In this document: piece by piece, positions 8,394-16,549 of the stretch
Layout: the number at the start of each line of letters is the position of its first letter
How positions within the stretch are numbered: position 1 is the first letter of the stretch
Source of the DNA: Desulfolinea sp050305405
GTDB taxonomy: Bacteria > Chloroflexota > Anaerolineae > Anaerolineales > Villigracilaceae
Direction of reading: 5' to 3'
Length of the DNA stretch: 64,000 nucleotides
Assembly (NCBI GenBank): GCA_050305405.1
Contig: JBNLFG010000006.1
Span: 1 to 64,000, forward strand
Notes under the pieces: model-generated
The model's database searches: none
Seen by the model: the letters and a program-made list of their open reading frames with translations, nothing else
What the model was told of the DNA's origin: nothing
Translations under genes and position numbers: made by a program

Positions 8394-9377
8394 ATGGAAC
8401 CTATCCTGATTGTACTGATTGCTTTAGCCCTGTTTTTTGATTTTCTGAACGGGATTCATGATTCGAGCAATATCGTTGCGACGATGATCTCCTCACGGGC
8501 TTTTAGCCCACGGGTTGCATTGGGCGTAACAGCACTTGCCGAGTTTGCGGGTCCTTTTATTTTTGGTGTGGCGGTGGCAACGACCATTGGTGACGAGGTG
8601 GTGGCTGCGGATACGATCACCATGAGTGTCTTGTTGGCAGCATTGCTGAGCGCAATCGCCTGGAATTTGTTGACGTGGTTTTTGGGGATACCCAGCAGTT
8701 CGTCACACGCCTTGATCGGGGGCATGATCGGGGCCGTTTGGATCGGTGCCGGCTGGCAGTCGATCAAGTTTGGGGGCATCGAGAAAATTCTGGTCGCGCT
8801 TTTTGCTTCGCCGGTGATCGGTCTTTTCTTTGGCTACATTCTTACCAAGCTGGTGTTCTTTTTTGCACGCGGGGCTTCTCCGCGCATTAACAATTTCTTC
8901 CGTAAGTCACAGATGGTGACCGCCGTCGCTTTGGCGCTCAGTCATGGGACGAATGATGCCCAAAAGACGATGGGCTTGATTACACTGGGCTTACTGACAG
9001 CAGGCGCTATCCCAAGTTTTGATGTGCCGATTTGGGTGATCGCATCCAGCGCAGGAGCGATTGCGCTGGGAACTGCCCTGGGTGGCTGGCGTTTGATTAA
9101 AACGCTGGGTGCGAAGTTCTATAAAATCCGTCCGGTGCATGGCTTTAGCTCTCAGGCAACATCGGCACTTGTAATTTTGCTGGCCTCCGCCGTGGGCGGC
9201 CCTGTTAGCACGACACAGGTGGTTAGTTCGGCGATCATGGGGGTTGGCTCTGCGGAGCGCGTGAACATGGTGCGTTGGGGCGTGGCGAAGGATATTATGA
9301 TAGCCTGGGTGGTGACGATCCCGGCGACGGCCGGTGTGGCGGCTGGATTGTTTTTGTTGATTGATCGTTTTGTGTGA
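8394..9377 (+). CDS. PiT family inorganic phosphate transporter
   Basis: 327 residues, about ten hydrophobic segments, in the usual range for bacterial PiT proteins. Both PiT signature halves are visible: FDFLNGIHDSSNIVATMI at the N terminus and ALSHGTNDAQKTMGLI in the second half; SSSHALIGG and GPVSTTQVVSSAI are the other conserved loops. Family members import metal-phosphate with protons (or Na+) at low affinity. Tight spacing to the DUF47 gene indicates a regulator/transporter operon. A strong terminator follows at 9421. Confidence 0.94.
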   Translation: MEPILIVLIALALFFDFLNGIHDSSNIVATMISSRAFSPRVALGVTALAEFAGPFIFGVAVATTIGDEVVAADTITMSVLLAALLSAIAWNLLTWFLGIPSSSSHALIGGMIGAVWIGAGWQSIKFGGIEKILVALFASPVIGLFFGYILTKLVFFFARGASPRINNFFRKSQMVTAVALALSHGTNDAQKTMGLITLGLLTAGAIPSFDVPIWVIASSAGAIALGTALGGWRLIKTLGAKFYKIRPVHGFSSQATSALVILLASAVGGPVSTTQVVSSAIMGVGSAERVNMVRWGVAKDIMIAWVVTIPATAGVAAGLFLLIDRFV

Positions 9378-9420
9378 GATTCCGGAAAAACGCTGCATAG
9401 CGCATGAAACGGAATATGAC

Positions 9421-9461
9421 AAAGGGCTTGCTCCCGTTATTTTAACGGTAGCAAGCCCTTT
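9421..9461 (+). terminator. Bidirectional terminator between convergent genes
   Basis: A long stem: AAAGGGCTTGCT...CCGTT pairs with AACGG...AGCAAGCCCTTT around an ATTTT loop. It separates the PiT gene (plus) from the NBR1-Ig lipoprotein gene (minus). Confidence 0.75.
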
Positions 9462-9488
9462 GCACGTGTGGACGCGGTTTCTTATCTG

Positions 9489-10382
9489 CTAGGGGCAGTT
9501 GAAGTTGGTTTCTCCAAATTCCTGGTGGTTGGGATCATCGATATAAAGTGAAGCTGTAAAGCTACCTGCGTGGGGGCAGGATGCCCAGAGTGTGGAGACT
9601 TCTTTTGTGCCGCTTGCGGAGAAGTTGATCTCCTCGATGGGGGTGGTCAAGTCAGGTTGTCCGGTTTCTCTTAGTATCCAATGATATTTGACTTTACCTG
9701 CGCGGTTGACAATGACATCAGCCGTGAGAGCTGCGCCGCGACCTGAGATATAGAAGGCTTCCATGTTTTGGACGCTGGTGACGGCGAAGGTTGGGTCAAC
9801 AACCTTGATTTGTACATAAAGTTTTGCAAATAGCACGCCCGATGAGTTGCGGATCTGCCAGTTGCTGACGTAGTTGCCGGTGGTGTTCGGGGCAACCAGA
9901 TCGATAGAGATATCAACGGTGTCGCCGGGGCCAACGCTACCCATTAACAGTTTTGGCGATACGCCGCTCATTAACTCGCCTGTGTCGAAGACGAGCGCGT
10001 AGTCGGATGCCCAGGTGCAGGTACCAGTGTTGCGGACGCGCCAGGTTTTGGTGAAGCTTTCACCGGGGGCGAAGGCGGTGCCGTCGGGAATGGTGATGTC
10101 GCTGATAAATTTGGCTTTGTCACAACCGTCATCCGTCGGCGTGGCGGAGACTTTTGTGGGTGCAGGTGTAATGGTCGGCAGGAAGACCGAGGGTGTCGGC
10201 GTGGCGGTTGTTGGGTTACTTTGTGCTGCGCGGGTTAATTGCACCGAGGCCGTTTGCGCAGCGGCAGTGAAAACAGCGTCAGGGTTTGGTGTTGCGGTTT
10301 CTTTTGCAGAGGGGAACGTACAGGCGAAGATGAAAAGGGTTGTGAAAGCAAGCAGGAAAAAGAGATTTCTTTTGGTAGCCAT
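9489..10382 (-). CDS. Lipoprotein with NBR1-like Ig domain
   Basis: 297 residues. Signal peptide MATKRNLFFLLAFTTLF with lipobox IFAC; then a Thr/Pro/Ala linker of about 60 residues, typical for surface lipoproteins in this group. Residues about 95-195 match the Ig-like domain first described in NBR1: FAPGESFTKTWRVRNTGTCTW and MGSVGPGDTVDISIDLVAP are its hallmarks. The rest is a beta-rich C-terminal domain with two cysteines that might bond. It likely mediates surface protein contacts; no enzyme motif is seen. The start is supported by AAAGGA 9 bases upstream. Confidence 0.87.
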   Translation of the reverse strand: MATKRNLFFLLAFTTLFIFACTFPSAKETATPNPDAVFTAAAQTASVQLTRAAQSNPTTATPTPSVFLPTITPAPTKVSATPTDDGCDKAKFISDITIPDGTAFAPGESFTKTWRVRNTGTCTWASDYALVFDTGELMSGVSPKLLMGSVGPGDTVDISIDLVAPNTTGNYVSNWQIRNSSGVLFAKLYVQIKVVDPTFAVTSVQNMEAFYISGRGAALTADVIVNRAGKVKYHWILRETGQPDLTTPIEEINFSASGTKEVSTLWASCPHAGSFTASLYIDDPNHQEFGETNFNCP

Positions 10383-10423
10383 GAATATGTCCTTTCAATT
10401 TTCTACAATTTTACATTATCTCT

Positions 10424-10455
10424 CCAAAAAGAAAGACACCCCTTTTGGGGTGTCT
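10424..10455 (-). terminator. Terminator of the nucleoside ABC operon
   Basis: AGACACCCC (10434-10442) pairs with GGGGTGTCT (10447-10455). On the minus strand it is followed by TTTCTTTTT and lies 33 bases after the stop of the ATP-binding gene. Confidence 0.85.
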
Positions 10456-10487
10456 GGGTTGTGTCAATAAAATCGGACTGGTTTGAT

Positions 10488-12014
10488 TTACATCGTGTCT
10501 GGGTGCGAGCCTGCCATCCAGAGGCCAAGTTTGTCGCGGGAGGCATCTTTTGCGTCAATAATGGTCACAATCTCGCCACGGAACATAACCGCGATTCGAT
10601 CAGAGAGCGAAAGAATTTCATCTAATTCGGCTGAGATGACCACTACGCCGACACCTTCATCGCGCATCTTGACGATCTCCTGGTGGATGTATTCGATGGA
10701 GCCGACATCCAGACCACGGGTGGGTTGATTGGCAACCAGCACTTTTATGCCACGGCTGAATTCACGCCCGACGATGACTTTTTGCTGATTCCCGCCCGAA
10801 AGCGTGGATGCAGCGACCTCGATGCCCGGGGCGCGTACGTCAAAGCGTTCCATCAGCCCGTTTGCGTTCTCCTGAATGGCTTGCTCGTTGCGTACGAGCA
10901 TCTTCCCGGCGAATGGCTTTTGGTAATACGTACACAAAACCATGTTGTCGGCGAGGCTATAGGGCAAGACCAAACCGTGTTTGTGGCGATCTTCGGGGAC
11001 ATGTCCCATGCCGTGTTCTACAAGGTAACGCGGTCGCTCAAAGGGGACTGTTTCGCCCAAAAGGGAGACTGTTCCCGCATCCACGCCGCGCAATCCCGTA
11101 ATCGCCTCTGCGAGTTCGGTTTGACCGTTCCCCTGCACACCTGCAATGCCCAGAATTTCACCGGCGCGAACTTCAAAGGAAATATCTTTGACCACGCTGA
11201 CATTGCGTTCATCTCTGATCGTCAAATCAGAAATCTGAAGGACAATATCTTCGGGTTTGGCGGGCGCTTTCTCCACCTGGAGCAGGACATCACGGCCGAC
11301 CATCATTGTGGCGAGCCCTTGTTGATCTGTTTCCGCCGGGGTGGTGTGACCGACAACTTTGCCGCGGCGCATGACAGTGACACGGTCAGCAACACTAAGG
11401 ATTTCTTTTAGTTTATGGGTGATGAAGATGATCGAAACCCCTTTTTCGGTCAACTGGCGCATCACTTGGAAGAGATCTTCGGCTTCTTGCGGGGTTAGTA
11501 CCGCAGTCGGTTCGTCAAGGACGAGGATATTCGCCTTGCGGTAGAGCGCTTTTAGAATTTCCACACGCTGTTGCACACCGACGGGGATATCTTCGACGAT
11601 GGCATCGGGATCAACTTCCAGCCCGTAGGCTTCCGAGATTTCAAGGATTTCGCGGCGGGCGCGCTTTAGATCGAGGCTGGTGCCTTTGGTCACTTCCGAG
11701 CCGAGGATCATATTTTCGGTCACGCTGAAGACGGGCACAAGCATAAAATGCTGATGCACCATCCCGATGCCGTAATTGATCGCATCATGTGGCCCGTTGA
11801 TTTCAACATGTTTGCCATCAATCAGGAATTCGCCTTCATCAGGGGCATACAAGCCATAGACCACGTTCATGAGAGTGCTTTTACCAGCACCATTTTCGCC
11901 TAGCAAAGCATGAATTTCACCCTTGCGCAGGTTGAAACTAACATCATCATTGGCAAGCACGCCAGGGAAGCGTTTGGTGACGTGACGGATTTCGAGTGCT
12001 AAATTTTCTGTCAT
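10488..12014 (-). CDS. BMP-type nucleoside ABC importer, duplicated ATPase
   Basis: 508 residues with two ABC domains in one chain, as in NupO/YufO and sugar importers. First domain: Walker A GENGAGKS, Walker B ILVLDEPTAVL; its signature is the divergent VGVQQR. Second domain: Walker A-like GVQGNGQTE without the usual GKS/T, signature LSGGNQQK, and Walker B-like VLVANQPTRGLD with Asn/Gln at the catalytic positions. So probably only one composite site hydrolyses ATP, which is common in this family. It powers uptake through the two permeases encoded 3 bases upstream of its start and beyond. It is the last gene of the operon. Confidence 0.93.
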   Translation of the reverse strand: MTENLALEIRHVTKRFPGVLANDDVSFNLRKGEIHALLGENGAGKSTLMNVVYGLYAPDEGEFLIDGKHVEINGPHDAINYGIGMVHQHFMLVPVFSVTENMILGSEVTKGTSLDLKRARREILEISEAYGLEVDPDAIVEDIPVGVQQRVEILKALYRKANILVLDEPTAVLTPQEAEDLFQVMRQLTEKGVSIIFITHKLKEILSVADRVTVMRRGKVVGHTTPAETDQQGLATMMVGRDVLLQVEKAPAKPEDIVLQISDLTIRDERNVSVVKDISFEVRAGEILGIAGVQGNGQTELAEAITGLRGVDAGTVSLLGETVPFERPRYLVEHGMGHVPEDRHKHGLVLPYSLADNMVLCTYYQKPFAGKMLVRNEQAIQENANGLMERFDVRAPGIEVAASTLSGGNQQKVIVGREFSRGIKVLVANQPTRGLDVGSIEYIHQEIVKMRDEGVGVVVISAELDEILSLSDRIAVMFRGEIVTIIDAKDASRDKLGLWMAGSHPDTM

Positions 12015-12017
12015 TGT

Positions 12018-13043
12018 CTACTCCTTGTCGTACGGAACGCCATCTGCTGCCGGAACGCGTGTGCGACCGACAAAGCCGGACAAGATGACAATTGTCAGAA
12101 TATAAGGCAGCATACCGATAAATTGATGCGGAATATTGATATCCGCAAATTGGAATTGAGTTTGCATGGCGTTGGCAAAGCCGAAGAGCAGCGCCGCACC
12201 CCATGCGCCGAGCGGAGTGTATTTGCCGAAGATCATCACTGCCAGTGCGACAAAACCACGCCCGTTTGTCATGGCACGCTCAAAGGAGCCGACCGCTTCA
12301 AGGGTCAGGAATGCGCCTGCCAGGCCAGCGATCGCGCCGCCAGCAATAACGTTGATGTAGCGTACTTTGAAGACGTTCACGCCGAGGGTGTCGGCTGCGC
12401 GGGGATGCTCACCTACTGCACGGGTGCGTAAGCCCCATTTGGTGTAGAAGAGTACGTAGTGGACAACAATCACGAGAATGAATGTCGCATACGTGATCGG
12501 GGGATTGTTGAAGAGGGCCGGTCCGATTACAGGGATGTCTGCCAACGGGCCGAGCGCGATGGGTTGTAGCTTCCCTTGTGTGGTCAGCCCGACCTGATAA
12601 AAATATCCCGTTAACCCGAGGGCGAGAATATTGATGACTGTCCCGCCGATGATCTGATCCATTTTCAGGGTGACGGACATATAGGCGAGTAACAAGCCCA
12701 TGACCGCACCAGTGAAAACAGCCGCGAAAACAGCGAAGAAAAGATTGCCCGTCCAAACGTTGGCCAGAAACCCGACAAAGGCACCGAGTAGCATCTGGCC
12801 CTCGATCCCGATGTTGATGACGGCGGAGCGTTCCCCAAGTAGACCGCAAAGCGCGCCTAAAACAAGGGGCGTTGCCTGCCGGATTGTGGAAGCAACGACG
12901 GCTTCGGTGACTTGGGAATTCAGGTTATATTGCCAAATGGTGATGCCGATCACGCTGAGCGCGATACCAATTGTGGAGCCCCAGCGTTTAATAAATTGCT
13001 TAAGGGGCGAAACTTGTGTGGGGAGGGTATTTGTATTTTGCAT
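12018..13043 (-). CDS. BMP-type nucleoside ABC importer permease (NupQ-like)
   Basis: 341 residues with about nine hydrophobic segments, BPD_transp_2 family. Landmarks are GLLGERSAVINIGIEGQMLLGAF near residue 65, typical for this permease class, and a second conserved loop TRAVGEHPRAADTLGVNVFKVRY. With the neighbouring permease it should form the membrane channel for nucleosides. Its stop lies 3 bases before the ATPase start, and its start is 9 bases after the stop of the other permease. Confidence 0.92.
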   Translation of the reverse strand: MQNTNTLPTQVSPLKQFIKRWGSTIGIALSVIGITIWQYNLNSQVTEAVVASTIRQATPLVLGALCGLLGERSAVINIGIEGQMLLGAFVGFLANVWTGNLFFAVFAAVFTGAVMGLLLAYMSVTLKMDQIIGGTVINILALGLTGYFYQVGLTTQGKLQPIALGPLADIPVIGPALFNNPPITYATFILVIVVHYVLFYTKWGLRTRAVGEHPRAADTLGVNVFKVRYINVIAGGAIAGLAGAFLTLEAVGSFERAMTNGRGFVALAVMIFGKYTPLGAWGAALLFGFANAMQTQFQFADINIPHQFIGMLPYILTIVILSGFVGRTRVPAADGVPYDKE

Positions 13044-13052
13044 GGAGGCTCC

Positions 13053-14171
13053 CTATTGTTGACCCCAACCGCTGATGGTGACTTTTTCACCGCTTTCATC
13101 AAGTCGCGCGCGGATGAGCTTGCGAACGATCATGTCGGCGGTGACGAAGAAGAGCATCAGGGCTTGAATGACATCGGTAATTTCTTTGGCGACCCCGGCG
13201 TTAAATTGCATGGTGCTGGCACCGGCTTTCATCGCGCCGATCAGCAATGCTGCGGGGATGATGCCAAAGGGATGGGTTTTGCCAAGCAGGGCGATGGTGA
13301 TTCCGTCAAATCCGAGGCCTGTATTAAAGCCCGGCTGATAACGCCCGACAATGCCTTGTGTTTCGATTGCACCACCGACACCAGCAAGTAAGCCGCTGAT
13401 GACCATTGTCAGGATGACGGTAAAGGCAACACGCATACCGGCATATTTGGCGGCGTGCGGGTTAAGACCAACCGTGCGAATTTCAAAACCGAGTGTGGTG
13501 TGCCAGAGCAGCCACCAGATGATTACAGCAGCGAGGACAGCAAGGAAAAAGCCGACCGGAACTTCACCAATCGAGGGGATGCGAGCGCTATCCAAAATCT
13601 CGGGGGTGCGGGCAACGATATTGCCACCTTCAACATCTTTGAGCGGTCCGTCAGCAAAATAGTCAGTAATATTAATCGCGACGTAGTTCAGCATGATCGT
13701 CGTAATGACTTCATGGGCGCCCGTATAAGCTTTTAGCGCACCCGGGATGGCTGCGAACAAAGCGCCAGCAGCTGCACCTGCAAGGAGGGCAAGGCTGGCG
13801 TGCAAGATTGGGGGTAAGCCTTTGACCATGAACCCAATCGTAGCAGAGACCAAGGCCCCGAAGAGTAATTGTCCTTGCGCGCCGATGTTGAAGAGGCCAG
13901 CTTTGAAAGCAAAGGCAACTGCCAGCCCACTAAAGATGAGTGGTGTGGCTTTTGCCAGTGTGCGTCCAAAGGCTTTCATGCTGCCGAAAGACCCCTCGAT
14001 GAGTGCGCTATAGGCATCCAAAGGATTCGCGCCAGAAATAGCAAGCAGGATCGCACCGATAACGAGCGCCAAGAGAACTGCTGCTAATGGGACCGCAAGG
14101 ATGTTCCAAATAGCTCCCCACCAATCAGTAGGGGTTTCTTTGTCCATCTCAGTCGTTGCTTGATCATCCAT
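13053..14171 (-). CDS. BMP-type nucleoside ABC importer permease (NupP-like)
   Basis: 372 residues, BPD_transp_2 family, with a cytoplasmic N terminus of about 25 residues and about ten hydrophobic segments. Landmarks: KATPLIFSGLAVAFAFKAGLFNIGAQGQLLFGA and EIRTVGLNPHAAKYAGM, the standard pair of conserved loops in this permease group. It heads the permease/ATPase part of the operon, separated from the binding-protein gene by a terminator hairpin. Confidence 0.92.
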   Translation of the reverse strand: MDDQATTEMDKETPTDWWGAIWNILAVPLAAVLLALVIGAILLAISGANPLDAYSALIEGSFGSMKAFGRTLAKATPLIFSGLAVAFAFKAGLFNIGAQGQLLFGALVSATIGFMVKGLPPILHASLALLAGAAAGALFAAIPGALKAYTGAHEVITTIMLNYVAINITDYFADGPLKDVEGGNIVARTPEILDSARIPSIGEVPVGFFLAVLAAVIIWWLLWHTTLGFEIRTVGLNPHAAKYAGMRVAFTVILTMVISGLLAGVGGAIETQGIVGRYQPGFNTGLGFDGITIALLGKTHPFGIIPAALLIGAMKAGASTMQFNAGVAKEITDVIQALMLFFVTADMIVRKLIRARLDESGEKVTISGWGQQ

Positions 14172-14292
14172 GTTTTATACCTTTTGGGGTGGGATTTTGA
14201 ACTTAGATTTTACCTCGCTTCGGAGAGCGCGTAAAGCAATGTACTTGTTTTGCAATTAAATGGATAGAATATGTTCTTTACCTATGAGAATC

Positions 14293-14326
14293 AAAAAGAG
14301 TGCGGCACATGCCGCACTCTTTTTTT
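14293..14326 (-). terminator. Hairpin between binding protein and permeases
   Basis: AAAAAGAGTGCGGC pairs with GCCGCACTCTTTTT around ACAT. On the minus strand it ends in TTTTTGA, about 20 bases after the BMP gene stop. It should stop most transcripts there so that more binding protein than permease is made. Confidence 0.8.
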
Positions 14327-14343
14327 TTGCTTACAGAGCTGAT

Positions 14344-15369
14344 TTAGTAACCAGTGGTGATCGAGCCGTCTTGCAAGCCAGCATCGATCTCAGCCAGGGT
14401 GTCTTTGACAGCTTGGGGAACGGTGCCGTCAAAATCATGGAAGTCAGCCAAGCCAGTGGCGCCGAAGAAGTTACCAGCGGGGAATTCGCCAGCAGCAGAG
14501 GCGCTGATTAGATCAAAAACGCCTGGGGTGATGAGCTTCATCGCGCTGGAGACCAAGCAGGGGTGCGCCTCGGGGACGGTTTCCCATTGGTCGGAGTCAA
14601 CGCCGATGCAGAAAACACCTTCGTGGGAAGCAACTTCGATCAAAGCGCCGTTGCCGGTTTTCCCACCAGCGCCGAAGACGACGTCTGCGCCCTGGTCGAT
14701 GGCCTGTTTGGCGGTGGTTGCACCCCATTCAGGGTCAACGAAAGCAACATCCATGCCACCGGGGTGGTAGGTTGAGATCAGGTTGATGTCAGGATTGACG
14801 TAGAGAGCGCCAGCTTCGTAACCTTCTTTGAAGGCAACAACGGGGGGAACCAGGTCGGTGCCGAGAACGGCAGCGATGGTACCGGTTTCGCTCAATTGAG
14901 CAGCCAAAGCACCGGCCAAGAAGCCAGCTTTGTCCTCAGGGAAGATCAAGCCAGCGACGTTGTCAACTGTACCGTTCCACTGACCCTGGTCAACACCAAT
15001 GAAGTTGATGTTGGGGTAGTTGGCAGCTTCAGCAAGGGTGGCGTCACCAAGAGCAAAGCCGACGGTAACGATGATGTCATAGTCTTTTTCAGCGAAAAGT
15101 TGAATATTCGCGGAATAGTCTTTTGCGTCTTTGGTTTCAACGTATTTGACAAAAGCGCCGAGTTCATCAGCAGATTGTTGGACACCTTCCCAAGCGGATT
15201 GGTTGAAGGATTTGTCGTCAATTTCGCCTACGTCGGTGACGAGGCCTACGCACAAAACTTCTTCGCTGGCGCAGTTATCTTCACTGGCTTCAGTGCTTGC
15301 GCCGCCGCAAGCAGAAAGTGCAAGTGCTGCAATTGCGATGACAGCAAAAATAAGGTAAAACTTTTTCAT
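14344..15369 (-). CDS. BMP family nucleoside-binding lipoprotein
   Basis: 341 residues. Signal peptide MKKFYLIFAVIAIAALA with lipobox LSAC, so it is anchored outside the cell as the substrate-binding part of the importer. BMP/PnrA hallmarks: GLVTDVGEIDDKSFNQSAWEG near residue 42, then VGFALGD, VDQGQW and GADVVFGAGGKTGNG. Family members bind purine or other nucleosides. It has its own promoter (15435-15463) and ribosome binding site AGAGGAG. It lacks long repeats or fusions. Confidence 0.93.
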   Translation of the reverse strand: MKKFYLIFAVIAIAALALSACGGASTEASEDNCASEEVLCVGLVTDVGEIDDKSFNQSAWEGVQQSADELGAFVKYVETKDAKDYSANIQLFAEKDYDIIVTVGFALGDATLAEAANYPNINFIGVDQGQWNGTVDNVAGLIFPEDKAGFLAGALAAQLSETGTIAAVLGTDLVPPVVAFKEGYEAGALYVNPDINLISTYHPGGMDVAFVDPEWGATTAKQAIDQGADVVFGAGGKTGNGALIEVASHEGVFCIGVDSDQWETVPEAHPCLVSSAMKLITPGVFDLISASAAGEFPAGNFFGATGLADFHDFDGTVPQAVKDTLAEIDAGLQDGSITTGY

Positions 15370-15434
15370 CTTTTCTCCTCTTTCTAGGGTGATGATAGAG
15401 AGTTTGCGGGTCTACAAGCGCCCACATCGCCAAT

Positions 15435-15463
15435 AGTATACAGGCTATCGAACTATTCAGCAA
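15435..15463 (-). promoter_or_regulatory. Promoter of the nucleoside importer operon
   Basis: On the minus strand TTGCTG (15458-15463) and TATACT (15435-15440) are separated by exactly 17 bases. The expected leader to the BMP start is about 60 bases; I see no recognisable purine riboswitch in it. Confidence 0.65.
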
Positions 15464-15515
15464 GATGACGAAAACCACTTGTCGATCTAAGTCTTAGATG
15501 AAATTTAGGTGTTCG

Positions 15516-16529
15516 TTAGTTGATTTTATTGGGGTCAAGAATGTATTGCCACCAGTTATTATGGATGCTGTTTTGACGCCCTGCCACATGCGGAATGTGC
15601 TTTAGCCACCAACGATGGTGCATGTGGATATCGCCATTGCCCCATTCCCCGGCGTTGACTTGACGCGTCTCGCCCGTGAAATTAGGGAAGCGATACCAAT
15701 CGTAGCATTTACTGGGCACGAACTTGGGATTGCCCCAATCGTAATCCCGCTCGCTGTTCGGGGCGAAATGGACATTCCCCACCTCGGCCAGCCCTGGATT
15801 TTTCTTGTCGTAGCGTATAAAGCGTTCCCATAGATTGGCATCGCCGCGTGTTTTGGCGAAGGTACGTTCCATTTGTGATTCGACACGATGGTTGAAGGAT
15901 TCGAGCATCTCGCCGACGCCGCGCTCATACGAGAAGCCCATAATGATGAATTTGCGTGAGATATGGCTGGTTTCCTTCAGGGGCGGTGCGTTGCACCAGA
16001 AGGCATCTTTGCCCGCCATGATCGACTCGTAAAAACCAGCGTAAGGAAATGCGAATACCCAGACTTCGTCGATTTCGTCGTTCTCGATGCGTGCGGGGAT
16101 GTTGAAGTCTTCGAGAATGGCGTGGTAGTCTACGTCCTGGGGTTCGTGGGCGGGAGATGTTCCATTGAGCACATCACGATAGAGGGAGGGAGTGTAGCGG
16201 AAGCCATCGCTCTTGACGGGGAAGTCGTTGATTTCGATCCGTTCTACGATTTCGTAGCGCCCCATGCCGTAACTGTTTTCGAGTATATCCGCCGAAAAGC
16301 CGACCACCAGATCATCGGGGTCGCGCCAGCCGGGACGTTGGCTGAGTTTTTCGCCGCTGGCGGCATCCATGATGGGGTCGTAGATGATGAGGAGCACGCG
16401 GTTGGTGGTGGCCTGCGCGGGCTCGTTTGGATCATCTATAACGGGAGCAGGTATAGGGTCCGGGTGCGGGGCGGGGGTGCTTGTCCCCCATCCAAATAAT
16501 TTTTTGAGCAATTCGAGTAGAAAAGACAT
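15516..16529 (-). CDS. Uncharacterised protein, His/Trp-rich C terminus
   Basis: 337 residues; I do not recognise the family. The N terminus MSFLLELLKKLFGW is amphipathic but not a normal signal peptide, followed by a Pro-rich stretch. The body looks like a folded alpha/beta domain: RVLLIIYDPIMDAASG, DDLVVGFSADILENSYG, DEVWVFAFPYAGFYES and FIIMGFSYERGVGEMLESFNHR. The C-terminal third is rich in His and Trp (HMHHRWWLKHIPH), which could bind metal or glycan. It lies directly downstream of the PP2C-like/propeller gene (20 bases apart), so they probably share a transcript. Confidence 0.7.
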   Translation of the reverse strand: MSFLLELLKKLFGWGTSTPAPHPDPIPAPVIDDPNEPAQATTNRVLLIIYDPIMDAASGEKLSQRPGWRDPDDLVVGFSADILENSYGMGRYEIVERIEINDFPVKSDGFRYTPSLYRDVLNGTSPAHEPQDVDYHAILEDFNIPARIENDEIDEVWVFAFPYAGFYESIMAGKDAFWCNAPPLKETSHISRKFIIMGFSYERGVGEMLESFNHRVESQMERTFAKTRGDANLWERFIRYDKKNPGLAEVGNVHFAPNSERDYDWGNPKFVPSKCYDWYRFPNFTGETRQVNAGEWGNGDIHMHHRWWLKHIPHVAGRQNSIHNNWWQYILDPNKIN

Positions 16530-16549
16530 GCTTGCTCCTTTTGTATGTG

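Noticed and set aside
15370..15434. Purine riboswitch in the nucleoside importer leader
   Set aside because: The leader is only about 60 bases and lacks the conserved loops of purine riboswitches.
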